Source: Choanephora cucurbitarum
Lineage: Eukaryota; Mucoromycota; Mucoromycetes; Mucorales; Choanephoraceae
Length of the DNA: 64,000 nucleotides
NCBI GenBank assembly: GCA_025331435.1
Contig: JAIWNI010000009.1
Span: 1-64,000, forward strand
Direction: 5' to 3'
The notes under the pieces were generated by a model, which saw only the letters and a list, made by a program, of their open reading frames with translations, did no database searches and was not told the origin of the DNA. Positions 11,501 to 22,964 of the stretch are shown here, in pieces; the stretch's first letter is position 1, and the number at the start of each line of letters is the position of its first letter. Both the position numbers and the translations under genes were made by a program.

Positions 11501-11998
11501 ATGATCTTTAATCAAAAGTTTGATGATAAAGAAAAGAGTTAGAAGAGACTCGACAAGGTTTCTTTGTTCTCTTACCAATGTTTTGTCTTGAAATGATTGC
11601 CACATAATTTCTACTAGCGTTACCTTTTCAACAGGTGGTAGCTTGTTGATGCCAAAAATCTCTTTTCTTTGACTGAACGGCTCTAGAGTATGACTGTCTG
11701 GAGGAGTCTGAGAATCAAGTGATGCTTCTTGCTTTGTAGAGTTTTGAAGTTCGAGCATACGAATATATGGTAAGTAGCTTTCTTCATGATTCAGTCCAGA
11801 TTTTAAATCTGTATGAAGTCCTTTTGCGATATTCTCGATTCCACCCATCTTCTCTATGAATTCAATATGCTTTTGATCAACAATAGCTGACATTTGATCT
11901 AGAGAAAAAGCGAATGGATTGGCTGGCTCAATATGTGGCACCAACATCATATCAACTACTTCTGTTTTTGTCTGTGGACTGTTTTCATCTTCTTTCAT
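8512..11998 (-). CDS. Calcium-transporting P-type ATPase, plasma-membrane/vacuolar (PMCA/Pmc1) type
   Basis: P2B-type pump that expels cytosolic Ca2+ into the vacuole or out of the cell. Exons 11998-11576, 11505-11275, 11210-10544, 10482-8835 and 8764-8512 give 1073 residues. Landmarks: TGES actuator loop, VPEGLPLAVTLALAYAT (fourth membrane helix with the Ca site), the phosphorylated D474 in CSDKTGTLTQNKM, TGDGTNDGPALKAADVGFSMG hinge, then NLLMDTFAALALATDSP and the C-terminal membrane helices with FNEINCRRID. The last exon is in a frame different from the longest ORF there. The intron inside VL/AIRSG uses a strong gtaaga donor that at first looks like coding. An insert of about 45 residues follows the TGES loop. 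No long C-terminal calmodulin-binding tail is visible, as expected for fungal Pmc1. Confidence 0.94.
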
Positions 11999-12765
11999 TG
12001 CTGTATTAGTCTCAAGATAAAAATAAAGGAGATAAAAAGAGCACAGCACTGTTCTCTCTTTGTGTGGCTCTTTGTATCCACTGAAATCAAGGAGAAGTAG
12101 AAGGTTTTAGGCTCTCCTGTTCAATGAATAATTGATACTTTTATGGACATATTGCTTAGACAACAATCAGGAGAAGACTGTTTAGATGCACTCCCTTATT
12201 TAATGTGACACATTTAGATATTTCGAATCAAAGCATGCATTTGTATGTCAAGTTGTTTGGTTAAGTGTATTGATTTATTCGCCTCTCTCATTCATTGATG
12301 ATCCTATTTTGCATATATACATTGTTATATTTATAGCATTACTGCTGGCAGTTGAGAAAGTCTGGAAGTCATTGATTTACTAAATTAAGAACAAGACATT
12401 GAAATTGAATCTTGTGTAGGAAGCAATAAGGGAAAAATCAATAGACAAATTAAGAGTATGATCTTTGTTGCTTGCAAGCAATAAATATTTACACAATAGA
12501 TAAAAACGACTTGTAAAGTTTTTTTTAACTACCTATCATGCACTAGCAAAACAAACTCCATCTACAAGACTTTTTATCTGTTCGGCTCTGTCTTGTTATA
12601 TGTGTGTTAGTGCAACCCATTTGCAGTTAGATAATTCGAGAAAAATATGTGTTGGCTACTGCTTGTCTATCACTCAATCTCTAAAATACGTTTAAAGAAC
12701 TTCACTACTACTCTCTTTATTGAAGGCAGAAATTGGATTTTTATTTGTGTTTCTTATAATACAAA
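11999..12765. other. Intergenic between Ca2+-ATPase start and NmrA-like gene end
   Basis: AT-rich, no coding pattern or repeat recognised. The first 100-200 bp upstream of 11998 should hold the ATPase promoter. Confidence 0.5.
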
Positions 12766-13653
12766 TCATTGAATGTAATCTTTGTTCAATTCAATAAAAT
12801 TTTTAAATGTTTGTGGCTTTCTTCCTAATAGTATCTCAATCACAGGTGGAACTCTTTGCCAATCTCCATGCATCAAGGGATCTGAAAGTGTAACAGCAAA
12901 TTCAAAAGGTAAACCAGAGCTTGTCAATTGCTTGAATCTTTCCGTAGCTGATATTTCATGATAAGTAATATCTTGACCAAGCACTTGAGAAAATACGGCA
13001 GCTCTCTCGCTGCCCGAGACAACATCTCCAATTAAAGTGTAGACCGATTCGCCATGCTTGTTTATATCATCTTGAAGAATAGTAGCAGCTACTAAACCCA
13101 AGTCTTCTGTAGATACCCAGTCTTGAAGGTAGTCAGCATCAATTGCATCTTGCAATACACCACTTGTCTTAATTCTATACATCCACAAGGCACTCGTCAT
13201 AAAGCGGGCTGGACGCAAAACAACAACTTTAGCGGTTCGCTTAGGGTGCTCATAAAACGCCTTCTCGCCGTAATAATGAACAGATGTCCAGTGAGAAGAT
13301 CGATAGCTCATGTTGACAGCAGCAGAAGAAAGATCAATTACTTGCTTGATGCCAGCATCATATGCATAATCGGCTATTGTCTTCTTGATTTCAACATGTG
13401 TAGTAGTCATACCCAGTATCACAAAAAGTCGAGAGTATCCTTTCAAGGCATCCTTGAGTGGTTCCAAGTTTTGATAGTCACCCTGAACAGTGTCAATAAG
13501 ATCTATCTTTTCAGAGAAAAGCAATTTAACTTTGTCTGGATTGCGGACAAACAATGTTACTCGAACATTGTTAGCAAGAAGCTCCTTTACAGTTTTCGAA
13601 CCAACATTTCCAGTGCCACCAATGATAAAGATACGATCGTTAAAGGAGACCAT
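12766..13653 (-). CDS. NmrA-like NAD(P)-binding protein
   Basis: Intronless 295-residue protein of the NmrA/atypical short-chain dehydrogenase group. It opens MVSFNDRIFIIGGTGNVGS, a Rossmann dinucleotide-binding loop (GGTGNVG, residues 11-17), followed by VTLFVRNPDK, the usual cofactor-ribose region. The mid part has LSSAAVNMSY and the C-terminal half is the substrate or partner domain. Members act either as redox sensors for transcription factors (NmrA) or as reductases; the sequence does not decide between them. The catalytic YxxxK is not clearly placed. Start chosen at the ATG at 13653; the frame is open upstream to 13680 but only with a TTG. Confidence 0.85.
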   Translation of the reverse strand: MVSFNDRIFIIGGTGNVGSKTVKELLANNVRVTLFVRNPDKVKLLFSEKIDLIDTVQGDYQNLEPLKDALKGYSRLFVILGMTTTHVEIKKTIADYAYDAGIKQVIDLSSAAVNMSYRSSHWTSVHYYGEKAFYEHPKRTAKVVVLRPARFMTSALWMYRIKTSGVLQDAIDADYLQDWVSTEDLGLVAATILQDDINKHGESVYTLIGDVVSGSERAAVFSQVLGQDITYHEISATERFKQLTSSGLPFEFAVTLSDPLMHGDWQRVPPVIEILLGRKPQTFKNFIELNKDYIQ

Positions 13654-14318
13654 GGCTTGATTAAAAAGAGGATAGGACAAGGAACGCTTGATAACCGGAG
13701 GAGAAATGTGCTAAGATGCAAATGTATTTATACTAAATCAAGGTTGCACAAAGCAATCAGAAACGAGTTCTGCTCAATAGCCACTTGGACGTGCAACATT
13801 GTTTCTATCTCCAACCTTTGATGTCCAGATAACCTAAGCTCCAGCACCATTCAATAGGCTGGTCATACTTTGCGTTTTTCATTCTCGTAAAATTAGTTTT
13901 TCTTTTGAAAATCAACTGCCGAATAAAAGCTTGAACGATATTCTTCAAAAAAAAAAAAGGCACCTTTTGATGGTAATTTTTAAAATAAGCTTTGATTAGA
14001 TAAAGCGTTTCAACTAACGTCTTCCGCAGCTTTTGCTTTGTTTTTAAACCCCCCCCCCCCCGCAGCTGTACCCAATGTATAGAAAGCATCAATTCTAATA
14101 AAAAAAAAAGACTTTTTACATCTTTGGTTCTAAGTAAGCTTTTCAAACCCCTCACTTTTAGGAAAAGAAAAGAAGGCGACTTGATACGGGCTACAAACAC
14201 AAGGACTAGATGAGAAATAGATAATGAGACATGTATCAGCATAAATCCAATCTTCAGGAACCAATCATTTTTTAATAAGATTGGTCTTGTTGATTTTATG
14301 CTATAAGACAACTGCTAG

Positions 14319-15056
14319 TCAGTGTTGTGCACTTTCAATTTCAAAAATCCTTGCTGCTTCATTGACAGAATTACCCATAGGAGAGTAGGGAAGGGACACC
14401 CTCTTACCAATGCCACTCATTTCCATCATTTGATTGACTACATCATTTACGAATTCAGCACTATTGTCGCTGTTGATGATTTTGGGAAATCCAAGTAGGG
14501 AGAAGACATTGAGTAGTTCCTTTGCAATAGTGGTACTATATTTGTCCGGTAAGGCTCTTAAGATAGTAAATCGTGAGTAGTAATCAACAAGCACAAGCAT
14601 AAAGTTGTTGCCTTGATCTGAGGTAACATCAAAAGATCCAAGATCCATGCACCAATGGTCTAATGGTTGATCAGGCAGAACTGATTTAGGTGAGTGATAT
14701 CCTACTTTAGCGATGTTGAATTTGTTGCATTCTAAACAGTCAGCTAATATGCGTTCAATATTCTTTCGCATGTTTGTCCAATGTAACCCATCATGGTGTA
14801 ATTGGTCATCAATACTCTGTAATCCATAATGCCCTAACAGATGAGCTTTCAAGATGAGTGTATCACGCTCGTGAACTGGTGGTGTTATGTACTCAGCAAA
14901 CTTCATGGCCCTCACAGTAATATCGAGGTGTGAATTACTTGTTTGTGATGATGAAAAGTGATTGAGATTGTCTTTGATGTCTGCTGGTAACTTTTTGAGG
15001 GCACTGTTACTGTTGCCAGACGAGAAAGTTCTGGAAGAAGATGAAAGAAAGGGAGG
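14319..15056 (-). mobile_element. Ty3/Gypsy retrotransposon integrase fragment
   Basis: An open frame of about 245 codons without a convincing start contains an integrase zinc-binding HHCC domain (AHLLGHYG ... CLECNKFN) and the DDE core: MDLGSFDV (first Asp), INSDNSAEF (second Asp) and GNSVNEAARIF (Glu). Protease, reverse transcriptase and long terminal repeats are absent around it, and the protein stops directly after the core at 14319. This is the isolated integrase part of a Ty3-like polyprotein, either truncated by deletion or retained by chance. The frame itself is unbroken, which suggests it is not very old. Confidence 0.8.
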
Positions 15057-15059
15057 CTA

Positions 15060-16928
15060 AAAACACCTATAAAATAAAAGTTAAAAGCGAATGGCTATTA
15101 GGATGAGCTATGTGCAATCACATCGTTGGATAAAGGAGAGGGAGATCAAGCAAGCAAGTCGTTGTCCTAGACAGTCGGATGGAGGTGTTGTGTTGGAGGT
15201 AGTCGAGTTCACAAAGGATTGTACATATGACAGGCCAACAGATAATCCCAGGCACTCGCAAGACCATATTTTATTCAAACATTATTTGCTAATTTGAAGA
15301 AAATGAAATCGCTCAAATATGGAAGTGATATTACCGACACACCAAAAATGAGAAATATAGTCAAACGAAACAATGATACTGGGTCGTAAGATACCAAAAG
15401 GAAGTGCCTCATAAATACCAACGCTGGCGAAACAAACACTTCGATCTATGGAAAAGCAAGTCGAACTCCAGAATTCAGTTAGTCGTCCTCTTGAAAGCAC
15501 TGGAGTCAAGAAAAATAAGCTAAAAGCAAAGATAGAAAGTTTCAACACAAAAATTGGTGTTTTAAAAATGTTGTGAGCTGAATATTCTACGTCAACTGCG
15601 GCAATGGAATCTCTCTCTCTTGACAAGAACGTTTCCTATTTAGTTGGCTCTGCTACAGTATTCAAAAGAGTTTGGTAGTAGTTGTGCACTTCTGGAACGA
15701 GTTGAAGATAAAGACGATTAAAAAATACTTCTTTCTGAGTTTTAAATCGGCCTTCTTTCAATCAAAATCGATGAAATCTACTTTTTGAGCTTCCTCAAGT
15801 TATAGTAATCAGAGAGAAATAGGTCCTACTTCAAAAAGAAAATTCGCAACTTTCTTCTGATCGGATGGAACTGTTCTTGCAAAAACTCGATGATTATAGC
15901 GAGAGTAAATTAAAAAACGGAGTGGGGTGAAACTTTCTAATTCACTCCATAGCACTTAAAAAACCCGTTCAGTTTTTGGATTTATGTTAACAGTGGATCG
16001 CTCCTTGTTTGAAGACGGCAGAGGAGACATCTACGACGAAAACAACGAGCAGTTGGATATCTTTGAGATGGAGGTTAAGAGGATAAATCTCTACTCAAAA
16101 AAAGACTGCTTTCGTTCACTTTGTTCACTATTAATAAGTGATTTTTTTCTTTTATTTTGAACATCACACATATAGTAATTGACTTGAATAGTAAAATAAA
16201 TACGCATCGTAACTAAATAGGCAATCTAGCCAAGCGGGGATAAATACAATAAGAAAGCATCAATCAGAGCCTTCTTGGAGTTTTGAAGTTTTTTTTTTTT
16301 TTAAACTTAAAAAATCATTTGGCTTGAATGAAATGAAAGGGAGAGGTTTAACCTTTTTATTTTGCTGTGTCGCGCTCTCTTATTTCTTGTCAATTAAAAT
16401 AAACTAAAGTGAAGGTAAAGTGAATGTCTGACTGTTAAATAGGTGCCACCAAGAGTTTAAAGAGGAGTTTGGCTGTCAAATAGAATGAAGCAATAGTGGC
16501 ATGAAAAATCATGATCACTACAGTCTCTTCTTTGTGGGTTTTGTCATTGTTTGCTTACGTGAATTACTTGCTTCATCATTATTTTCTCACACAATGTATA
16601 CAACACAAGATGATAGATGCAAGGCTCTGATTGGTCAATCATTTTGGGTTAGATTTTATTTCAATTCAAACCATATGCACTCGATAAAAATTTCCTTTTC
16701 TTTTTTCTTTATTCAGATCTCTAAATCTCTTTGGCAACACATCTCTTTCAACAGTAAAGTATCTAAGCAGTTTTCTTTCTTTCATGTTACTAACGAAGCT
16801 TTATTGTGTTTGAAATAGACTATTACAACCTTACAATATATCCATTTGGTTACACGCGTCTACACATTGTTTCTCTATCTCTAGGCCAAAACAGAATGCT
16901 CTCAAGTTCCTCTACGCGTCTCCTAACT
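15060..16928. other. Long stretch without a supported gene
   Basis: About 1.9 kb of AT-rich sequence. Short frames occur (for example a coding-like LFEDGRGDIYDENNEQLD near 16000-16060, plus strand) but none has a start, a family motif and splice sites together. Homopolymer T runs occur near 16285. Confidence 0.4.
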
Positions 16929-17163
16929 CTAGTGTTTCTTGCCAAGAACTTGACCAGGGTTGAGAACAAAGACTGATGCTGTCTTTTCTTCTTCCAATAG
17001 AGGCGAATCACTGTCATAGGCTAGTCCTTTCTTCAGACGACTCCTCTGTTATCAATAGACCAGGAAGTACTCATAGTAAGGAAATGCGAATAAGCGCCCT
17101 GATCTGATAACAAACTATGTGCGAGTACTTTGGGGATCTGGATAAGGAAGTGGGTGCAGACAT
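16929..17163 (-). CDS. Possible small two-exon gene, 54 residues
   Basis: Exon 17163-17116 (ATG, MSAPTSLSRSPKYSHI) can join in phase across a 70-nt intron to 17045-16929, which reads RSRLKKGLAYDSDSPLLEEEK and ends in LNPGQVLGKKH. The second exon has clear protein-like composition. The donor is gtttgt, weaker than others in this window. It could instead be the last exons of a longer minus-strand gene whose upstream part I could not resolve. No family is recognised. Confidence 0.3.
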
Positions 17164-17812
17164 ACTTGTACAATTCCTGTTAGCTGACTGATAAGTGTTT
17201 ACCAGGAAGTGAGAAAGTGCGAACAGAACTAAGCTTTTTTTCTTTTAACAAGGAAAAAAGGCTTATCCTCTGCGTTCTCTGCCCTGTCTTGTTTGCCATG
17301 TGTGTCTGTCTACTGTTGAAGAATATATCAAGCTCTATCCGCAAGATCCTATATCTTTTTCTTGGTCTACACGTCTTAACTCTCGGTTTCATGGCTATTT
17401 CCCAACTACCGCTGCATCTCTTCAAGCTATATACTTTTTTCTTGTCTCTACATCTTTCGTTATAATTACCATTGCTGGACATAAGCTACTGTCACCTAGC
17501 ACTTGTTGTCTTCTCTAATTGTCATCATCCATTGTTTGTTCTGATTGTATGTCTTAACTATTTCATTTAAATCGCAACTACAATTATCGCTTAAAAAAGC
17601 ACTCATTACAACTCTTTTTGTTTGTTAAACAAATCACTCTGCTCATATTTTGCAAATAAACTTACCGCAAGCTTTTTTTTATGTCCATGAAGCTTAGGAA
17701 AGTCTCAGTTTATCGTCTAAAGAATGCTTCCAACATCTATCATGATGCTTTTCTGTATTTGAATAAGACGCGAGTTTATTTTTTCTTTCCTATACCTTTC
17801 TCTAAAAAAAAT

Positions 17813-18841
17813 ATGGACAAAGAAAGTGAAGCAGAAAACAGAGAATATCAAAACGAAGAACTCATGGCGATTGAAGCTATCTATCCTGACGCCTTTGAAA
17901 AAGACACAAGCTCACCCGACGCCTACAACTACACTCTCAATCTTGACGAAGACGATCCCGACTTACGATCGCCTCGAAAACTAGTTGTTCGATTCTTCTT
18001 GCCACCCACATATCCTGGACAAGACATGCCGATCTATGAAATAGCTTCTGTCTATTGTGGTACTAAGAAAGTCGACGATCCCATGTTGGATGCTATTGAT
18101 GCAGGTTTTCAATCGCTTTATCAACCGGGACAAGTTGTTTTGTTTGAATGGATTAGTTGGCTTCGTGACTATTTGGAGGATCATGTTGAAAGACCGACAA
18201 GTCAGGAGCATCAGTTAGTTGAATCAACAGCTGCCTTGTCTATCCAAGAAGAAGAAGAAGAAGAAACACAAGAAGAGAAGGATCACGTTGATTTGAACAA
18301 GAATTTAGAAGAAGAAGTGGATAGACCAACTGTACGTTCACTGATGGGAGGCAATTCGTACCATACAGAAAAACCACCTACGATTTTCTCAAGTGAGCCC
18401 TTAGTGGATCGTAAATCAACGTTTGTGGCACATGTAGCTGAGGTGCATAGTGTGCATGAAGTCAAGGTCGTTTTGGCTCATTTACTACAGAACAAGAAGA
18501 TTGCAAAGGCAACACACAACATCTTGGCCTATCGTATTATGATGCCTGATGGAAAAGTGTTACAGGATAACGATGATGATGGTGAATCAGCAGCAGGAGG
18601 TAAACTACTTTTTCTTTTTCCATGAAACCTCAATTCAATGCAAACTGTTGTGTTAGGTCGTCTTTCCCATTTGATGCAGATTCTTGAAGTTGAAAATGTA
18701 GTTGTGGTTGTGACAAGATGGTTTGGTGGTATCCATTTAGGCCCTGATCGATTCAAAGATATCAACAATGTAGCGCGAAATGCATTAGAAGAGTGTGGCT
18801 TCATCAAGAACAAGAACACAAAGGGCAAAAAGAAACAATAG
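17813..18841 (+). CDS. YIH1: Yih1/IMPACT homologue, inhibitor of Gcn2 signalling
   Basis: Two-domain protein of 323 residues: N-terminal RWD domain (about 1-115, with YQNEELMAIEAIYPDAF and the YPGQDMPIYEIAS turn) and a C-terminal UPF0029/IMPACT domain (about 205-300, with RKSTFVAHVA, HNILAYRI and VVVVTRWFGGIHLG). Exons 17813-18599 and 18657-18841 with a 57-nt intron inside GG/RLSHLMQ. In yeast and mammals this protein binds Gcn1 and actin and prevents Gcn1 from activating the eIF2-alpha kinase Gcn2, so it tunes amino-acid starvation signalling. An acidic Glu-rich linker joins the domains. Start at the ATG before DKESEAENREYQ; an in-frame extension to 17681 is unlikely because it lacks RWD character. 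Confidence 0.93.
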
Positions 18842-18883
18842 ACCCTCTCACTTCTTTTTGTAATAGAGTGTATTATTATTTTC

Positions 18884-20868
18884 TTATGAGATTTTATTAC
18901 GAACACTGGGCAGTAAATATGTATATAATGATCCAAATGTACGCATATTGTAATCAGCAATCAACGATAATTTCTCACTCAGTTTTCCAATCTCTTGTTC
19001 TAAGCCTATTGTCGCATGTTGTTGTTGTATCGCTTGTTCATCAAATGAACCTTGAGACATAGCATATAATAGAATAGACCGCACGCGATGATACATGACT
19101 TGATAAACTGGCGAAGTACTTCGAAGGTTCTGGTTCATCCAGTTAGACCAATATCTTGCTTGTTCAATCATAGCATCCTGTGGTATCAGTCGCGTCTTGT
19201 GTCTCTGTCGAACCAGATTACAGGCATGAAGGGCAAGATGGAAACAAGAGACTCGGCCACTTGTGATAGAGGCATCCCTTAGAAGTTTAGAGTAGGTTGC
19301 CTTGAGCTGGTTCAATTCGGTACGAGTAGCCTTTCTACCTGCCATCAGACGATAAGGCATCAATAACAAGCCAATGACAATGATATTCTGAAACTCATGA
19401 CGCATTTGGTGTTTGAGTCGCTTTTCGTCATATGAGAATGTAATAGGGAAATTTGTAGTGGGCAATTGAAATACTTTGATAGTGTCACCATCATCTGTCA
19501 TCAAATCAATAATACCTGTATGTACAAAAATAATGTGCATTTTTTTGTAAGTATCAGAGCAAATGACCCATTTTTTTTTCTTACCTGAACGAAAGACTTG
19601 AATAAATTTGGCTTCAGAACCAACACGTTTCCATGAGTTCACCATCCAGTCCGAGACAGATGAGGTATCAACTTCACCTTGGTCTAACTGCTTTAAGAAC
19701 AAATTCCACTCCATACTAGTGCCTGTTTCAATAAGATGAAGGCGATAACTATGCAGCGCTTTGTTGGCACAATCCTGATAGAACTACTATGAGTCTGATG
19801 TAGCCAGTTGACAATACAGTGATCACTTACCAACTTGACTGTTTCTAGTGCCAGAAAGCAAAGTTCAAGTGCTTTAGCATATTCACCTCCAGCAACACAT
19901 GTTTGAATTCTCTCTGCTTGATCAGCACATAAGGGGTTTAGGATAGAGTGAAGAAAGTCAAAGGTAGAACGAATATCAAAGCAGCCTTGCATCAGTTGCT
20001 GTTGAATCAGATCTGGATCGAGTGCAGCAAGAATGGTAGCTTCTGTCACATGATGTGGCCAATGCCAAGCAACTGAGGTTGTTGGATGACTAGGAAAAGG
20101 AGAGGTCAACGAAATGAGGATGAGAGATAGCTCTGTCAACAAGTTTCGAATCAGCAGTAAAAGTTGATAGAAACTATCATCCTGTTCCACTTGACGAGTC
20201 TTGGGAGCAAATTGCTTGATGAGTTTATCTAGACGACACCAATAGGCCTCTGACTCTTGTGCTTTTTCTGCTGTCAAGTTAGGTCGAAATGTTAAATGAG
20301 GATCAATCAATAGATCGTGTCGGATTTGTAGACTTTTGAAGAGATGATTGATGGACAGTTCGGAAAGTGCTTCTGCTGTGATAGAAGGATAGTCTGCTTT
20401 GTTTTTTATAGTACATGGCTCACTAGGCCGAGAGGCATGTTGTTCTGCCTGTTGAAATAATCTCTTTGAGTGATCCAATGAATGAGTATGATGGTGATGC
20501 TTCATCGTCTGTTTCTCTGATTTAGTTTTCCGAGCACTCTTGATCTCTTCTTTATTGGCATGAAGTGACCATGCTGTTCTGACGGCATTGATGAATGCCA
20601 GTCTGTTTTGTGGGGGTGACAAGATATTGGTAGACGACAACAATACTTTTCTTAATCGACGCTTGGTTGGATGATGAATAGCACTGTGGTATGATGAAGG
20701 GTGTTGGTGTGGCAATAGGTTGGGTGGTGAATTAGATGGGTTTTCTATATGATCTTGAGATGCTGATGTTGTTACAATGATTGTGTTAGGTTTCGGTGAT
20801 TGTGTAAAGTCGAAATCTTCGTCTTGATTATTATTTTGGTGCGTTTGAACGGAATGATTATTTAACAT
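18884..20868 (-). CDS. T-complex protein 11 (TCP11)/Sok1 family protein
   Basis: Protein of 622 residues from exons 20868-19831, 19783-19585 and 19515-18884 (introns 47 and 69 nt). The family signature is seen in SITAEALSELSINHLF followed by LQIRHDLLIDPHLTFRPN, and the helical C-terminal domain continues to the end. In yeast Sok1 suppresses loss of cAMP-dependent kinase; in mammals TCP11 affects cAMP signalling in sperm. The N-terminal 150 residues are Gln/His/Ser-rich and probably disordered. The gene is convergent with YIH1 (43 bp between stops). Confidence 0.88.
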
Positions 20869-21870
20869 GGTTACTCTATAAGAAAAGAAATAAATTTAAA
20901 AAAAGGAAGAGGAGAGAAGAGAAGAAAAGGGAAAAAAAGAACAATGGAAAGCAACAATAAAAAGTCCCCCGCAGAAAAAGAGAGAGGCGATATACACTGC
21001 ATCGAGATCAATAAATTACGCGAAACAAGGCTACCCTAAACCCTAAGCGGAAAAAGTAAACTTGTTCATCGAAGAAATTCATGCGCATTGAAAAATTCCT
21101 TTGGATAATCAGCAAATCCTTCATTCGCAACTATTTGTTTTTTATACATGTCAAAAAAAAATGATGCTCGTTATGATCTCATAGTATGACTATTTTGTTA
21201 AGTAAACAAAACAATAAAAAAAAAGGCAGATCAACCCTTTCAGCTTTCTTCAGTCTAATTCCATGTAACTTTTCTATCCTTAAAAAACAAGAGAGAGAGA
21301 GAGAGAGAGAGATTCAAGGAAGCAAAGATGAACGCGAAATAGTCTTTCATTCTTATTTTCTATTGACCCTTGAATTGGTCATTTCACTCATAGTGATAAA
21401 ATACACAGAAGAAAAAAAGAGAGGAAAATCATTACCAATTGTTTGTTTAGACAGTGATGTGTCTCTGGATATCATTGGTTCATTCATGGCTGCAAAAATA
21501 ACCGAAGTAAGATTTTCTCTTGTCTTCTTTTCTTTTTCTTTCATCAGAAAGACATTACGAACAGATGAAATATTGTTGTCAAGAAACACCCTTTTGTTTT
21601 TTCTGCAAACAATCCTCCTTCTGAGGAAAAAAAAACTCAGAAATAATAAAACAAATCAAAGATCGAAAAGAAAGACGATTTTGATCAACTTTCTTAACCC
21701 CCCCCCCTCTCCTTCCCTCTCTCTCTCTCTCTTCTCCTACTCCGTTCTTTCTCTTCTTTACCCTAAAACAAACAAATACGCTTTGATAAATACAGGTCTA
21801 TGATCTATGTACAGAAAAAAAGAGAGAGAATTTCTTTATTATCGTTGACAACAAATAACCAAAAACTTGT
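20869..21870. other. Intergenic, low-complexity rich
   Basis: About 1 kb upstream of the TCP11-like gene. Contains an exact GA microsatellite, C9 and CT tracts near 21697-21732, and long A/T runs. A 205-codon ORF here is built largely of these repeats and is not accepted as a gene. Confidence 0.6.
21291..21311. repeat. GA dinucleotide microsatellite
   Basis: Ten consecutive GA units in the TCP11-like upstream region. Confidence 0.9.
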
Positions 21871-22964
21871 TTATGCTCTGAGTGCACGTCTATCTTCTTT
21901 GGTTTGTGCCTTGAAACCAGTCTTGATGGCAGAAACGGAACGAGTAGATCCACAGTGTTCACAAGTAACAAAGTACAATCTGTTGTCCTTGGTCATAATA
22001 GTATTGGGTGACTTACAAGTCTTACATGTAACGTATTCAACAATGTAACGACGCAAGACGTTTTCAATTTGCTTTTGTTGGAAACGACCCTTGATAATCA
22101 AACGTTGAGCAGCATCAATAGAACCAGTAGTACCCAATTCGGCAAACAAGAATTGAATTACATGATCAGCAGGACGGTGAAGACGTTTGCTGATTTCAGA
22201 TACGTTGGCAAAAATAGTCTTCTTGTTACCTTCACGGTGAATGGAAGGTGGCACGATGGTGTACTTTTTCTTTTCACCTGCAAGTTCAGGGTTATTCTGT
22301 CTCAGGATGTTGAATACACGGTCGAGAAGTTCATCGTAAGCATAATCTCTATCACTCTTGAGCCATGCTTCTTCACCACCAGATTCCTTGCTGCTTGTCT
22401 TGCCTTCGACAGCTTCGTCTTGGTCATCATTTTCATCTGCCAAGTCAGCTTCAAATTGAGCCATAGACTTCTTCTTCTTCTTCTTTTTCTTGAGTGCGCC
22501 AAAGTCTAAATCTTCCTCATTCTCAGCTGCAGCTTCAGCTTCAGGAGCATCCTACATACAAATAAGGCTTATCGATAAAAAAGTTCTAATCGCTCTGTAG
22601 AATGGCTTACTTCTTCAACTGGCTTAGACTTCTTCTTCTTTTTCTTTTTCAAATCAGCAAACATGGCTTCAGGATCTTCTTCAGCATCATCTAAAGTGAA
22701 CAAATTAGTAGGTGTCAGATGCATCATGTCTGTATGGTCATTACCGTTTTGTTCAGCATCGACAGGAGCTTCTTCAACAGGTTCAGCCTCAACTTCAGCT
22801 TCGAAATCAACCTTCTTCTTAGACTTCTTCTTCTTCTTCAACTTGGAGAAGTCAACCTAAGAAAAAGAGAATATGAGTATTTGCTCTCAATACCAAGTAA
22901 CGCTCTATCTAACCTCTTCATCTTCAAATTGGTCTTGGACGGGTTCTTTCTCGTTGTCAGACAT
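21871..22964 (-). CDS. SUI3: Translation initiation factor eIF2, beta subunit (apparent frameshift)
   Basis: Beta subunit of the eIF2 complex that brings Met-tRNA to the 40S ribosome. Exons 22964-22914, 22856-22745, 22690-22611 and 22552-21871. The N-terminus has three lysine blocks (known to bind eIF5 and eIF2B-epsilon), the centre has [13 protein letters not shown], and the C-terminus has the zinc ribbon CKTCKSPNT...CEHCGSTRS. As written, one extra G in TTTGGGCGC near 22500 breaks the frame between EEDLDF and GALKKKKK; correcting it gives 307 residues. An alternative acceptor (ttag/ACTTTG) bypasses the shift but discards a coding-like acidic stretch. The gene is essential, so a sequencing error or that alternative splice is more likely than inactivation. 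Confidence 0.92.

Noticed and set aside
13123..13821. 232-codon plus-strand ORF
   Set aside because: Antisense to the NmrA-like gene, which has a clear Rossmann motif.
21186..21803. 205-codon plus-strand ORF
   Set aside because: Made of GA, CT and poly-A low-complexity sequence; no domain, no splice or start support.
22069..22509. 146-codon plus-strand ORF
   Set aside because: Antisense to eIF2-beta.
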